Made by a program: the position numbers and the translations under genes
Notes under the pieces: generated by a model
What the model saw: only the letters and a program-made list of their open reading frames with translations
Database searches by the model: none
Told to the model about the DNA's origin: nothing
Assembly: GCA_018819175.1 (NCBI GenBank)
Contig: JAHJQQ010000031.1
Coordinates: 20,385-84,384 of the forward strand
Reading direction: 5' to 3'
DNA: 64,000 nt
Origin: Gammaproteobacteria bacterium
Lineage (GTDB): Bacteria; Pseudomonadota; Gammaproteobacteria; Thiohalobacterales; Thiohalobacteraceae
Shown here: in pieces, positions 1 through 9,430 of the stretch
How the letters are laid out: every line of letters begins with the position of its first letter
Position numbering within the stretch: position 1 is the first letter of the stretch

Positions 1-48
1 CCCCCTAATCCCTTGTCTACCTATATATAGCGCGGGTCCGTGACGCTC

Positions 49-64
49 TGGCACGGCCGTTGCT
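49..64 (+). promoter_or_regulatory. Sigma54 promoter of the flgB operon
   Basis: TGGCACGGCCGTTGCT matches the RpoN consensus TGGCACG-N4-TTGCW at every defined position, with GG and GC separated by 10 bases. It lies 38 bases before the flgB start. It should be driven by FleQ or FleR; the enhancer would be outside the window, because only 48 bases are available upstream. Confidence 0.93.
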
Positions 65-101
65 TAGAGGATGGCTAAAGACTCTTAAGTAAGAGGTTGC
101 C

Positions 102-503
102 ATGCCGCTAAGCATCGATTCCGCGTTGGGCCCACTCCCCGATGCCCTGGTACTCCGGGGACGTCGTTCGGAAGTTCTTGCTTCCAATCTGGCCAATGCC
201 GACACGCCGAATTTCAAAGCACGCGATGTCGACTTCCACGCCATGATGGATCAGGCGCAAAGCGGCCACCAGCTGGCCATGCAGACCACCTCGGCCAAAC
301 ATATCGCCTTTACCGAAGACAATGGTTTTGGCGGCATGCCAGTTCAATATCGCGTACCCAATCAACCCTCACTCGACGGCAACACTGTTGACGGTCAGGT
401 CGAACAAGCTGCCTTCGCGGAAAATTCCGTGAACTATCAGGCGACGCTGACCTTTCTGAGCGGGCGTATCCGCGGCCTGATGACGGCCATCAAGGGAGAA
501 TAA
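102..503 (+). CDS. flgB: Flagellar proximal rod protein FlgB
   Basis: 133 aa, the usual FlgB length. FlgB is one of the proximal rod subunits joining the MS ring to the distal rod. The N-terminus carries the rod/hook family motif (LASNLANADTPNFKARDVDF, about residues 28-47), and the C-terminus has the amphipathic segment of axial proteins (ENSVNYQATLTFLSGRI). AAGAGG precedes the ATG by 7 bases. It is the first gene of the flgBCDEFGHIJKL operon, behind the sigma54 box at 49-64, with 2 bases to flgC. Confidence 0.97.
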   Translation: MPLSIDSALGPLPDALVLRGRRSEVLASNLANADTPNFKARDVDFHAMMDQAQSGHQLAMQTTSAKHIAFTEDNGFGGMPVQYRVPNQPSLDGNTVDGQVEQAAFAENSVNYQATLTFLSGRIRGLMTAIKGE

Positions 504-505
504 TC

Positions 506-922
506 ATGTCCATGTTCAAGGTCTTTGATATCGCCGCTTCGGCCATGAGTGCGCAGAGCGTGCGGTTGAACACCACGGCCAGCAATCTTGCCAATGCCGA
601 GAGCGTCGGTAGTTCGGAAGAAACAACGTATAAAGCCAGACATCCGGTGTTCGCGGCCATGCTCAATGCCATGCATGGCGGCCCTAAAGAGGGTGTTGGC
701 GTGCGCGTGCTGGGCGTAGTCGAGAGTCAGGAGCCGGTACAGCAGCGCTATGCGCCCGAGAATCCCATGGCGAATGACGAAGGTTATGTTTTTCAGCCCA
801 ACGTCAATCCCGTCGACGAAATGGTGAATATGATTTCGGCCTCGCGCAGTTATCAGAACAATGTCGAAGTCATGAATACATCCAAGCAGATGCTGCTCGC
901 CACGCTGCGCTTGGGTCAATAG
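506..922 (+). CDS. flgC: Flagellar proximal rod protein FlgC
   Basis: 138 aa, typical of FlgC, a proximal rod subunit assembled after FlgB. It starts MSMFKVFDIAASAMSAQSVR and then has the axial-protein motif NTTASNLANAES. The conserved C-terminal region (NPVDEMVNMISASRSYQNNVEVMNTSKQ, split here over residues 101-129) is intact. It sits 2 bases after flgB and 19 before flgD. Confidence 0.97.
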   Translation: MSMFKVFDIAASAMSAQSVRLNTTASNLANAESVGSSEETTYKARHPVFAAMLNAMHGGPKEGVGVRVLGVVESQEPVQQRYAPENPMANDEGYVFQPNVNPVDEMVNMISASRSYQNNVEVMNTSKQMLLATLRLGQ

Positions 923-941
923 GGCAAGGAGGTAAGCCAAG

Positions 942-1622
942 ATGGCAACCGCAATGACAAGTGATGTGCTCTCCGGCCTAGGCCTGCGTTCGCTGGAAGG
1001 AACGCAGACCAAAACCAATGACACGAACAAACTGAGCTCGGACAACTTCATGGAGCTGCTGATTGCGCAGATTCAGAATCAGGATCCCATGAAGCCGATG
1101 GACAATGCCGAGTTCATTTCCCAGATCGCGACCATCAATCAGGTGACGGGCATTCAGGAATTGAAGACGTCTTTCGATGATTTGAGCAAGTCGCTGGTGT
1201 CGAATCAGGCTCTCCAAGCCGCGGGCCTGATCGGCCGCGAAGTCCTGGCGCCGACCGGGCTGGGGGTATTGCAGCAGAATGGTTCGATCCGCGGCAGTGT
1301 CGAATTGCCGAATGCGAGTGCCAAGGTCTCCGTAACAATTTATGACAGTGCAGGACAGATGGTTCGCCGACTCGAACTCGGTAGTCAGGCCGCCGGTGAT
1401 GTGGCCTTCAAGTGGGACGGCCTGCGCGAAGACGGAACCTATGCCGCACCCGGTACCTATCTGGTTTCGGCCGATGCGGAATTCAGCGGCAAGAATGAGG
1501 CCGTTGAGGCCTATGTCGCAAATCAGGTCAGTGGCGTGACGCTCGGCTCCAGTGGCGGTCTGCTGCTGGATCTGAACGGTGTCGGCCTCATGGACTTCAA
1601 TCAAGTTAAACAGATTCTCTGA
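942..1622 (+). CDS. flgD: Hook cap / hook assembly scaffold FlgD
   Basis: 226 aa. FlgD caps the growing hook and helps FlgE subunits polymerise; it is exported and then displaced. The N-terminal export and assembly region contains the family signature NFMELLIAQIQNQDPMKPMDN (about residues 29-49, quoted in part). The C-terminal half contains the FlgD Ig-like region with WDGLREDGTYAAPGTY near residues 158-173. GGAGG lies shortly before the start. It fits the order flgC-flgD-flgE. Confidence 0.96.
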   Translation: MATAMTSDVLSGLGLRSLEGTQTKTNDTNKLSSDNFMELLIAQIQNQDPMKPMDNAEFISQIATINQVTGIQELKTSFDDLSKSLVSNQALQAAGLIGREVLAPTGLGVLQQNGSIRGSVELPNASAKVSVTIYDSAGQMVRRLELGSQAAGDVAFKWDGLREDGTYAAPGTYLVSADAEFSGKNEAVEAYVANQVSGVTLGSSGGLLLDLNGVGLMDFNQVKQIL

Positions 1623-1637
1623 CGGGGAGGGCTAACC

Positions 1638-2903
1638 ATGCCATTTCGTATTGCTTTAAGTGGTCTGAACGCGGCGTCATCCGATTTAAAAGTTACCGGC
1701 AATAATATTGCCAACGCCGGCACCAACGGTTTCAAATCATCGCGCGCGGAGTTCGCCGATGTGTACGCAACCTCCCTGGGTGGCGTGAGCAACACCGCTG
1801 TCGGTGGCGGTGTGCGCCTGGCGCAGGTGGCGCAGCAGTTCGCGCAAGGCAACATCGAGTTCACCAACAACAATCTCGATCTGGCCATCAATGGCGAAGG
1901 CTTCTATGTCCTCGATGATGGCGGTTCCAGTGTCTATACGCGCGCCGGTGCATTCAAAGTCGACCGCGACGGGTATGTCGTCAACAGCTCGAGTCAGCGA
2001 CTGCAGGTGTTCTCGCCGATTGCCGGCAGTTCCACGAACTTCAATACCGGTTCGCTCAACGATCTGCAGATCTCACTGACAGAAGGCGCGCCGAACGCGA
2101 CCAGCAGCGTTAATATGTCGATTAACCTGAATGCCAGTGACACCAGTGCCGGGGCCATCGGTGCTTTCGATCCTGCCTCGCCCGCCACTTACGATTATTC
2201 GACCTCTTACACCATCTATGACTCGCTGGGCGCACAGCACACGGCGACCATGTATTTCCTCAAGGACAATGCTACCAACAATACCTGGCATACCTGGCTG
2301 TATGCGGATAACGGTACCGCCAGCACCAATGTGACCCAGGGTGGTGGTACGGCCTCCAGCACACTGACGTTCGCCAGCGATGGCTCGCTGGCAACTGTCA
2401 ATGGTGGAGTGGCAACCTCTCTGACGTATGACAATCTGGCCATGACCAATGGCGCAGCGCCGCTCGCGATGACCTTGGACTACTCCGCGCTGACGCAATT
2501 CGGCGGTGATTTCGCGGTGAATGGATTGTCCCAGGATGGCTTCGCCACCGGTCGTTTGACCGGCCTTGATCTCGATTCCACGGGTGTGGTTTCGGCGCGT
2601 TATACCAATGGTCAGTCGACCGCGTTGGGTAAAGTGGCGCTGGCGAACTTCGCCAACGTGCAGGGCCTGCGTCAGTTGGGTGAAACCAACTGGGCGGAAA
2701 CCTTCGGCTCCGGCGGCGCTCTTGTCGGTGAAGCAGGTACTGCCAGCTTCGGTCTGATTCAATCGGGTGCTCTGGAATCCTCCAACGTCGACATCGCCGA
2801 ACAGTTGATCAACCTGATCACAGCGCAGCGTAACTTTCAGGCCAACTCGCAGGTCATCAGCACGGCTGACACCGTGACCCAGACTATTATCAACATCCGT
2901 TAA
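1638..2903 (+). CDS. flgE: Flagellar hook protein FlgE
   Basis: 421 aa, within the normal FlgE range. It forms the curved universal joint between rod and filament. The N-terminus MPFRIALSGLNAASSDLKVT followed by NNIANAGTNGFKSSR is the rod/hook signature. The C-terminal D0 helix (QLINLITAQRNFQANSQVIS) is conserved. The Ser/Thr/Gly-rich middle corresponds to exposed hook domains. GGGGAGGG precedes the ATG. Confidence 0.97.
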   Translation: MPFRIALSGLNAASSDLKVTGNNIANAGTNGFKSSRAEFADVYATSLGGVSNTAVGGGVRLAQVAQQFAQGNIEFTNNNLDLAINGEGFYVLDDGGSSVYTRAGAFKVDRDGYVVNSSSQRLQVFSPIAGSSTNFNTGSLNDLQISLTEGAPNATSSVNMSINLNASDTSAGAIGAFDPASPATYDYSTSYTIYDSLGAQHTATMYFLKDNATNNTWHTWLYADNGTASTNVTQGGGTASSTLTFASDGSLATVNGGVATSLTYDNLAMTNGAAPLAMTLDYSALTQFGGDFAVNGLSQDGFATGRLTGLDLDSTGVVSARYTNGQSTALGKVALANFANVQGLRQLGETNWAETFGSGGALVGEAGTASFGLIQSGALESSNVDIAEQLINLITAQRNFQANSQVISTADTVTQTIINIR

Positions 2904-2918
2904 GGATAGGACGAGACC

Positions 2919-3659
2919 ATGGATCGCATGCTGTATATCGCCGCTGACGGGGCGCGCCAGATTCAAACGGCGCAGGCTGTCAACGCGAATAACCTGGCCA
3001 ACGCCAGCACCACGGGCTTCAAGGCGCAGTTCGAGGCCATGCGGGCGCTGCCGGTGTATGGGCCAGGGCATGCCAGCCGGGTGTATACGCAAAGCGAGAC
3101 AACCGGTGTTGACTACAACCCCGGTTCGTTGATGGCCACGGGAAAAAATTTGGACATTGCCATCAACGGTAAGGGTTGGATTGCGGTGCAGGCCCCCGAT
3201 GGCGGCGAGGCCTATACGCGCGCTGGCGATCTCCGCGTGTCGGCCACCGGCATTCTGGAAACCGGTGCGGGCCATCCGGTCATGGGGGATGGCGGCCCGA
3301 TCTCGATTCCGGATGCGCAGGAACTGGAAATCGCCGCGGACGGGACGGTCTCGGTGTTACCGGTGGGCCAGGCGCTTTCGACGATCGCAGTGGTTGGACG
3401 TATCAAACTGATCAATCCTCCGGACGGTGATCTGGTCATTGGCAATGACGGGCTATTGCGTACTCAGGATGGCAGCAACGCCATTGCAGATGCGAATGTG
3501 CGTGTGGCCAGTGGCATGCTGGAATCATCCAATGTCAACACCATTGAGGCGTTGACCACCATGATCCATCTGGCACGCCAGTTCGAGACCCAGGTCAAAC
3601 TGATGAAGACCGCGGAAGAGGCTGACGCCGCGTCTACAAAATTGATGAGTATTAGTTAA
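2919..3659 (+). CDS. flgF: Flagellar proximal rod protein FlgF
   Basis: 246 aa, the usual FlgF size, a proximal rod subunit. It starts MDRMLYIAADGARQIQTAQA and carries NANNLANASTTGFKAQFEAM, then the central FlgE/F/G core with GKNLDIAINGKGWIAVQ. The C-terminus (SSNVNTIEALTTMIHLARQFE) is the conserved axial helix. It follows flgE by 15 bases. Confidence 0.96.
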   Translation: MDRMLYIAADGARQIQTAQAVNANNLANASTTGFKAQFEAMRALPVYGPGHASRVYTQSETTGVDYNPGSLMATGKNLDIAINGKGWIAVQAPDGGEAYTRAGDLRVSATGILETGAGHPVMGDGGPISIPDAQELEIAADGTVSVLPVGQALSTIAVVGRIKLINPPDGDLVIGNDGLLRTQDGSNAIADANVRVASGMLESSNVNTIEALTTMIHLARQFETQVKLMKTAEEADAASTKLMSIS

Positions 3660-3698
3660 AGGCTTGTCCGATCAACGGACGGGTAAGGAGAGACGAAT

Positions 3699-4484
3699 AT
3701 GAACAAAGCAATGTGGATCGCGATGACCGGCCTGGAGGCGCAGCAGACTCGTCTGAGCGTCATCTCCAATAATCTGGCCAACGTCAACACGACCGGTTTC
3801 AAACGCGACCGCGCGGTGTTCGAGGATTTGCTCTATCAGACCATCCGTCAACCCGGCGCACAGTCCTCGCAGGATACCCAGCTGCCCACAGGCATGATGC
3901 TGGGTACCGGCGTGCGCACCGTGGCGACCGAGAAGTCGCACACTCAGGGCAATATCGTGCAGACCAACAATAGTTTGGATATAGCCGTGCAGGGTCGAGG
4001 CTATTTGCAGGTACTGATGCCGGATGGGTCTCTCGCCTATAGCCGCGATGGTTCTTTTAAGACCGATTCCAGCGGTCAGTTGGTGACCTCATCCGGTTAT
4101 TTGATCCAGCCGGCCATTACCATTCCCGACAATGCGCAGAGCATTACCATCGGATCGGATGGCACCGTCTCGATAGCGGTGCAGGGTCAGGCATCACCGT
4201 CGCAGGTAGGTACCTTGCAACTGGCGGATTTCATCAATCCCACGGGTCTGCAGCCTATTGGCCAGAATCTGTTTCTGGAAACGGCCTCCAGCGGTTCGCC
4301 TTCCGCGGGCAATCCTGGTCTGAACGGTCTAGGCACCTTGGTGCAGGGCGCCTTGGAAACCTCGAATGTGAATTCGGTGGAAGAGCTGGTGAACATGATC
4401 GAGGCGCAACGTGCCTACGAAATGAACTCCAAGGCGATATCGACCGCGGACCGCATGTTGCAGTTCGTAACCAGTAACCTCTAA
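3699..4484 (+). CDS. flgG: Flagellar distal rod protein FlgG
   Basis: 261 aa, essentially the standard FlgG length. FlgG forms the distal rod through the P and L rings. It begins [20 protein letters not shown], followed by [20 protein letters not shown] and ends with the conserved [20 protein letters not shown] helix. AAGGAGAG lies just upstream. The 39-base gap after flgF contains a small hairpin (GTCCG 3666-3670 with CGGAC 3676-3680) without a T-tract. Confidence 0.98.
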   Translation: MNKAMWIAMTGLEAQQTRLSVISNNLANVNTTGFKRDRAVFEDLLYQTIRQPGAQSSQDTQLPTGMMLGTGVRTVATEKSHTQGNIVQTNNSLDIAVQGRGYLQVLMPDGSLAYSRDGSFKTDSSGQLVTSSGYLIQPAITIPDNAQSITIGSDGTVSIAVQGQASPSQVGTLQLADFINPTGLQPIGQNLFLETASSGSPSAGNPGLNGLGTLVQGALETSNVNSVEELVNMIEAQRAYEMNSKAISTADRMLQFVTSNL

Positions 4485-4505
4485 TCATCACAGTGTCGGT
4501 GAGTA

Positions 4506-5237
4506 ATGACCATGAATAGATACGGGCTAGGCGATGGGTTTCTGAATCTAATGAAGATACTTGCGCCGTTACTCCTGTTGAGTGGCTGCGCAACCATGCA
4601 GGCCCCAAGAGAGAGTTATCGGCCGACTTATCCGCCAGTCCCGGCGCCGCCACCTCAAGCCAATGGTGCGATTTATCAGACCGGTTACAGTATGGCGCTG
4701 TTTGAGGATCTCAAGGCGCGTCGTGTCGGCGATACCATCACTGTTGTGTTGCAAGAGAGGACGCAGGCCAGCAAAGACGCCAAGACCGAAACCTCCAAGG
4801 AAAACGACATAACAATCCCCAATCCGACATTGCTGGGTTCAATGCCACAGTTCAATGTTCCCGGCATAGTGCCTTTGGCAAGTAATCGCAATAACAGTTT
4901 GGAAACGGGCATGTCATCCAATCAGGAATTCACCGGCGAAGGCAGCAGCAGTCAGGGCAACAGCCTGACCGGCAATATCACCGTGACCATTGCCGAGGTG
5001 TTACCCAACGGCAATCTGGTGGTGCGCGGAGAGAAATGGCTGACCCTGAATCAGGGTGACGAATATATTCAGATTTCCGGCATTGTTCGGCCCTTCGACA
5101 TCAAATCTGACAACACTATCTTATCGAGCCAAGTGGCGGATGCGCGCATTACCTACAGTGGCGAGGGCATGGTCGCGGATTCCAATAAAATGGGTTGGAT
5201 GTCGCGCTTTTTCGCCAGTGTGATATGGCCTTTCTAG
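4506..5237 (+). CDS. flgH: Flagellar L-ring lipoprotein FlgH
   Basis: 243 aa. FlgH forms the L ring in the outer membrane. An N-terminal lipoprotein signal ends in the lipobox LSGC with Cys28 as the predicted acylated residue. The mature part contains the FlgH core ([20 protein letters not shown] near residues 64-83) and ends [13 protein letters not shown], typical of the family. A second Met at residue 3 is an equally possible start. The flgI gene follows 10 bases downstream. Confidence 0.96.
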   Translation: MTMNRYGLGDGFLNLMKILAPLLLLSGCATMQAPRESYRPTYPPVPAPPPQANGAIYQTGYSMALFEDLKARRVGDTITVVLQERTQASKDAKTETSKENDITIPNPTLLGSMPQFNVPGIVPLASNRNNSLETGMSSNQEFTGEGSSSQGNSLTGNITVTIAEVLPNGNLVVRGEKWLTLNQGDEYIQISGIVRPFDIKSDNTILSSQVADARITYSGEGMVADSNKMGWMSRFFASVIWPF

Positions 5238-5239
5238 GA

Positions 5240-5327
5240 GATACAAGATGCAAGACACAAAATACAAGAAAAGGCGTGCTCGCAAGGGGGTAATGATTTT
5301 TGTCTCTTGCCTCTTGTGTCTTGTCTC
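5240..5327. repeat. Inverted heptad repeat spanning the flgI start and signal-peptide codons
   Basis: The left arm runs in exact 7-base steps from 5240: GATACAA, GATGCAA, GACACAA and AATACAA, then GAAAAGG. The right arm at 5300-5327 holds four heptads in the opposite sense: TTGTCTC, TTGCCTC, TTGTGTC, TTGTCTC. Reverse-complemented these read GAGACAA, GACACAA, GAGGCAA and GAGACAA, the same family as the left arm and as the array at 63861-64000. The flgI ATG lies within the second left heptad. The arms could form an imperfect hairpin in the mRNA. Confidence 0.85.
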
Positions 5328-6390
5328 TGCCGTACCGGCCAACGCCGAACGCGTCAAGGATCTCGCTGCCGTTGCGGGTGTGCGTTCCAATCAACTGGTA
5401 GGTTATGGTTTGATTGTCGGTCTCGACGGTACCGGTGACCAGACCAGTCAGACCCCGTTCACGGTACAGAGCTTGAAAAACATGCTCAACCAATTCGGTA
5501 TTACCGTGCCGCCGGATGTGGATCCACAGCTCAAGAATGTTGCCGCAGTGGCCTTGAGCGCAACGCTGCCGGCCTTTATCAAGCCCGGTCAGACCATTGA
5601 TGTGACCGCCTCTTCGATCGGTAATTCCAAGAGCCTGCGCGGTGGCACGTTACTGATGGCGCCGTTGCGTGGTGCCGATGGTCAAGTCTATGCAGTCGCT
5701 CAGGGTAGTTTGGTGGTAAGTGGTTTGAGTGCCGATGGCAATGACGGTTCCAAGGTGACGGTGAATATCCCCAGCGTGGGTCGCATTCCCAACGGTGCGA
5801 CAGTCGAACGTGCCGTGGTCAGTGAATTCCTGGCGCGTGATTTTCTGGTGTTGAATCTGCATGCCTCGGATTTCACGACCGCCACACGTCTTTCAGAATC
5901 CATCAACAACACCATGGGCCCGGGCACGGCGCAGCCTGTCGATGCCACGAGTGTGCAAGTGAGTGCGCCGCGTGATGCCGCGCAACGGGTGGCCTATGTT
6001 TCTATGCTGGAGAATTTAGAGGTGGAGCCTGGTGAAGGCCCGGCACGCGTCGTCATAAATTCACGTACCGGTACGATTGTGATCGGTGCGAATGTGCGGA
6101 TACTGCCGGCCGCCGTTGCGCATGGCAATTTGACGGTGACGATTACGGAAAATGTGCAGGTCAGTCAACCAAACGCCTATTCGATAGGCGGGCAGACAGC
6201 GGTCACGCCGTCCAGTTCGATCGATGTCGGCCAGGATAATGCGCGTATGTTCCTGTTACGTCCGGATATCACGCTCAACGATATCGTGACGTCTGTAAAC
6301 CGTGTAGGTGCTGCGCCTAGTGACTTGGTCGCCATTCTGGAAGCGCTCAAAGAGGCCGGTGCCTTGCGCGCTGAACTGATTATATTGTGA
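5248..6390 (+). CDS. flgI: Flagellar P-ring protein FlgI
   Basis: 380 aa. FlgI is secreted by Sec to the periplasm and forms the P ring around the rod. The signal peptide has a very basic n-region ([10 protein letters not shown], residues 5-14), a hydrophobic core ([15 protein letters not shown]) and a likely cleavage after PANA. The mature protein starts [20 protein letters not shown] and contains the family signature [20 protein letters not shown] lies 7 bases before the ATG; a Met at 5293 would lose the basic n-region, so 5248 is preferred. The signal-peptide codons are made of the inverted heptad repeat at 5240-5327. Confidence 0.96.
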   Translation: MQDTKYKKRRARKGVMIFVSCLLCLVSAVPANAERVKDLAAVAGVRSNQLVGYGLIVGLDGTGDQTSQTPFTVQSLKNMLNQFGITVPPDVDPQLKNVAAVALSATLPAFIKPGQTIDVTASSIGNSKSLRGGTLLMAPLRGADGQVYAVAQGSLVVSGLSADGNDGSKVTVNIPSVGRIPNGATVERAVVSEFLARDFLVLNLHASDFTTATRLSESINNTMGPGTAQPVDATSVQVSAPRDAAQRVAYVSMLENLEVEPGEGPARVVINSRTGTIVIGANVRILPAAVAHGNLTVTITENVQVSQPNAYSIGGQTAVTPSSSIDVGQDNARMFLLRPDITLNDIVTSVNRVGAAPSDLVAILEALKEAGALRAELIIL

Positions 6391-6417
6391 TGCAGAGTTG
6401 ATCGAGCGGACTTCGTT

Positions 6418-7482
6418 ATGACCATGTCCACTGACCCCGTTGCTTTTGCCGATCTGCAGGGCCTTGCCAAGCTGCGCAGTGAAGTGCGGGCGGAAGGCAA
6501 TGACCGCTCGCCGGAGACGCTACGTAAGGTCGCGGGTCAGTTCGAGGCCCTGTTCGTGCAGATGATGTTGAAGAATATGCGCGAATCCAGTCTCAACGAA
6601 GGTTTGCTCGATAGTGATCAGGGCAAGCTCTATCAGGGCATGTTCGATCAACAGATCGCCGGAGAAATCACCAAAGGCAAGGGCCTGGGTCTGGCCGATA
6701 TGCTGATCCGGCAGTTGGGTGGCGATAGCGCGGCAACAGCGGTGAGTCGACCGGAAGGATCCGCTACCCCGTTTTTGGACGCCAGCGTCATGCGCCAGCG
6801 CGAGGCGATAGCGCGCTACGTGCCGCATACATCGACGCTGGATGCCACGATGACCGAAGCGGCGAAGGCTTTGGGTTACGGCAGGGAGAACAATTGGAAA
6901 CCGGATAGCCGCGACGCATTTGTTTCAGAACTTTGGCCGCATGCGCAACGCGCTGCTCAGCGCCTGGGCGTCGATCCACGGGTGCTGGTGGCACAGGCCG
7001 CCCTGGAATCTGGTTGGGGTCAGCATGTGATGCAGCATGACAATGGCCGCAGCAGCAACAATCTGTTCGGTATCAAGGCCGATGCGCGTTGGGATGGCGA
7101 GCAGGTGCGGGCGAAGACAATGGAATTCCGGAATGGCGTATTGCAGCGCGAACAGGCGGCGTTCCGCGCCTATGCCTCACCCGCGGAGAGCATGGCCGAT
7201 TATGCCGAGTTCATTAGCGCTAATCCGCGCTATCAGGACGCCATTGGGAGCGCAGATCCACGCCGCTATGCACAGGAATTGCAACGTGCTGGCTACGCTA
7301 CTGATCCGGCCTATGCCTACAAAATCGTTAGTATTTTAGGTAATGAGAAATTCCAGGATGCGATTTCACGCGCTCAATATCGGGATCAGCCTGCCGCTAC
7401 AAAGGCACAGGAGGTCTCCGCTGTGACTCAATCCTCAAACAGTTTGAATGATGCTGCGCCCAATCGCGCTGAGGGGATGTAA
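6418..7482 (+). CDS. flgJ: Rod cap and peptidoglycan hydrolase FlgJ
   Basis: 354 aa, a full two-domain FlgJ. The N-terminal rod-cap domain has QFEALFVQMMLKNMRESSL (residues 41-59) and the DQGKLYQGMFDQQIA segment. The C-terminal glucosaminidase domain (GH73-like, about 165-320) has the catalytic region AQAALESGWG with Glu197 as the probable acid. It helps rod assembly and opens the peptidoglycan layer. A second Met at residue 3 is an alternative start. It is followed 2 bases later by flgK. Confidence 0.96.
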   Translation: MTMSTDPVAFADLQGLAKLRSEVRAEGNDRSPETLRKVAGQFEALFVQMMLKNMRESSLNEGLLDSDQGKLYQGMFDQQIAGEITKGKGLGLADMLIRQLGGDSAATAVSRPEGSATPFLDASVMRQREAIARYVPHTSTLDATMTEAAKALGYGRENNWKPDSRDAFVSELWPHAQRAAQRLGVDPRVLVAQAALESGWGQHVMQHDNGRSSNNLFGIKADARWDGEQVRAKTMEFRNGVLQREQAAFRAYASPAESMADYAEFISANPRYQDAIGSADPRRYAQELQRAGYATDPAYAYKIVSILGNEKFQDAISRAQYRDQPAATKAQEVSAVTQSSNSLNDAAPNRAEGM

Positions 7483-7484
7483 AC

Positions 7485-9425
7485 ATGGCCAGCGGCGTTC
7501 TTGGTACAGCGACATCCGGGCTACTGGCCTTCCAACGTGCCCTGAGCACGACCGGCCATAACATCGCGAATGCGAACACCCCCGGATTCAGTCGACAACG
7601 GGTCGAGATGTATACCCAAACCCCGCAGACCAGCGGCTCGGGTTATATCGGTACCGGTGTCGTCGCCAACTCCGTGGTGCGTTACTACGATCAATTCTTA
7701 TCCGAGCGGGTGCGCAGCAATACTTCATCCAGTAACACGCTGGATACCTATTATCAGTACTCCAGTCGTATTGCCAATCTCATGGGTGATGCCAACGCCG
7801 GCTTGAATGGCGCTTTGGAAAGCTTTTTCAACTCCGCGCAGACCTTGGCAAACGATCCAACATCGGTTGCGTCCCGCCAGTTATTGATGTCGGAGGGAGA
7901 ATCACTGGCCTCACGTTTCCAGTATCTGGATAAACAGCTCAGCGCGACCCGTGCCGAAGTCAATGGCCAGCTGGATAGCACCGTTCAGGACATGAACAGT
8001 CTCAGCAACTCCATTGCCGACATGAACCGTCAGATTGTCGTGGCGACCGGCCGCTCAGGTGGCCAGCCGCCCAATGATCTGCTGGATAAACGTGACGAGT
8101 TGCTGGTGCAGTTATCCAAGTTGGTTTCGGTGACGACCCTTGAGCAGGATGATGGTTCGCTCAATGTGTTCATCGGTAATGGTCAGTCGCTGGTGACCGG
8201 CTATGATGCGGCGACACTCGGTTTGACGGGGAGTCCCTACGATGCGACGGAAAAGGATATAACTTATACAGTCGGCGGCGTGCCGGCCGTCATCACCGGT
8301 AATATCAGCGGTGGCAAGCTCGGTGGTCTGCTGGCGTTTCGCGACGAGATACTTGATGTCGCGCAGAACAGCCTGGGTCGCATCGCCGTGCTTCTGGGTA
8401 ACGAATTCAATCGCCAGCAAGCCTTGGGTCTGGATCTGGACGGCAATCTGGGGGCGGCGTTTTTCAGTTTGGGTACACCCCAGGCCAGCGGTAATATCGG
8501 CAATACGGGCACAGGGACGGTAACTGCCAGCTTCGACACGGCGAATATCAGCGCCTTGACCACCAAGGATTACCTCATTAGTTACAACGGTGCGACCTGG
8601 GACCTGACTGACACCGATGGCAATGCCGTGACCATGACCGGCGCGGGAACCGTGGGTTCACCGTTTTTAGCCCAAGGATTAAGCATTGTGGTCGGCGGTG
8701 CAGCCGCGGCCGGTGATCAGTTTCAGATACGCCCGACCCGCGATTCCGCAAGACTGATCAATATGGCAATGACTTCCACGCGCGGCATTGCCGCCGCCGC
8801 CCCCGTGCGGATGACCGAAGCGACCAACGCCAACGGTTTACCAACCAATGGCGGCACGGGCGAGTTCAGTTATTCCGGGGTGAATAACGGATATACAGCG
8901 CTCGCCGCCAACGTTACCTTCACCTTCAATTCCGGCACTAATCAACTCGTCTATACCGACGGTGGTGCGGTGAATGGCACGCTGGCCTATAACCCTGCCA
9001 CTGATAGCGGTAACAGCTTCAGCGTGGCGGGCGTGAATTTCAAAGTGACGGGAACGCCGGCGAATGGCGACGCCTTTGTGCTTGGCAACAATACCAATGG
9101 CGCGGGCGATAATGGGAACGCATTGCTGTTGGCCGGGTTGCAGACTTCACTTACTGTTGAAAATGGCACTGCCAATTTTCAGGGCGCTTACGCACAGCTC
9201 ATTTCGGATGTCGGTACCCGGACCCGCCAGGCAGACATCAGCGGGACGGCACAACGCGCCTCGCTGAGCCAGGCGCAACTGGATCGGGATGCATTATCAG
9301 GCGTGAACCTGGATGAAGAAGCGGCCAATCTGGTGCGTTTTCAACAGGCGTATCAAGCTATGGCACAGGTCATTAATGTCGCTGATAGCATGTTTCAAAC
9401 CTTGCTGAACTCGATCGGTAGGTAA
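7485..9425 (+). CDS. flgK: Hook-filament junction protein FlgK (HAP1)
   Basis: 646 aa. FlgK is the first hook-associated protein at the hook-filament junction. The N-terminus (LLAFQRALSTTGHNIANANT, then PGFSRQRVEM) and the C-terminus (DEEAANLVRFQQAYQAMAQV) are the conserved axial-protein helices. The variable middle, about residues 300-560, is Gly/Thr/Asn rich. It is translated almost directly after flgJ and precedes flgL by 5 bases. Confidence 0.97.
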   Translation: MASGVLGTATSGLLAFQRALSTTGHNIANANTPGFSRQRVEMYTQTPQTSGSGYIGTGVVANSVVRYYDQFLSERVRSNTSSSNTLDTYYQYSSRIANLMGDANAGLNGALESFFNSAQTLANDPTSVASRQLLMSEGESLASRFQYLDKQLSATRAEVNGQLDSTVQDMNSLSNSIADMNRQIVVATGRSGGQPPNDLLDKRDELLVQLSKLVSVTTLEQDDGSLNVFIGNGQSLVTGYDAATLGLTGSPYDATEKDITYTVGGVPAVITGNISGGKLGGLLAFRDEILDVAQNSLGRIAVLLGNEFNRQQALGLDLDGNLGAAFFSLGTPQASGNIGNTGTGTVTASFDTANISALTTKDYLISYNGATWDLTDTDGNAVTMTGAGTVGSPFLAQGLSIVVGGAAAAGDQFQIRPTRDSARLINMAMTSTRGIAAAAPVRMTEATNANGLPTNGGTGEFSYSGVNNGYTALAANVTFTFNSGTNQLVYTDGGAVNGTLAYNPATDSGNSFSVAGVNFKVTGTPANGDAFVLGNNTNGAGDNGNALLLAGLQTSLTVENGTANFQGAYAQLISDVGTRTRQADISGTAQRASLSQAQLDRDALSGVNLDEEAANLVRFQQAYQAMAQVINVADSMFQTLLNSIGR

Positions 9426-9430
9426 ATTCC

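Noticed and set aside
2073..3275. 400-codon minus-strand ORF opposite flgE and flgF
   Set aside because: It is antisense to two clearly conserved genes and its sequence resembles no known protein; it arises from codon bias on the coding strand.
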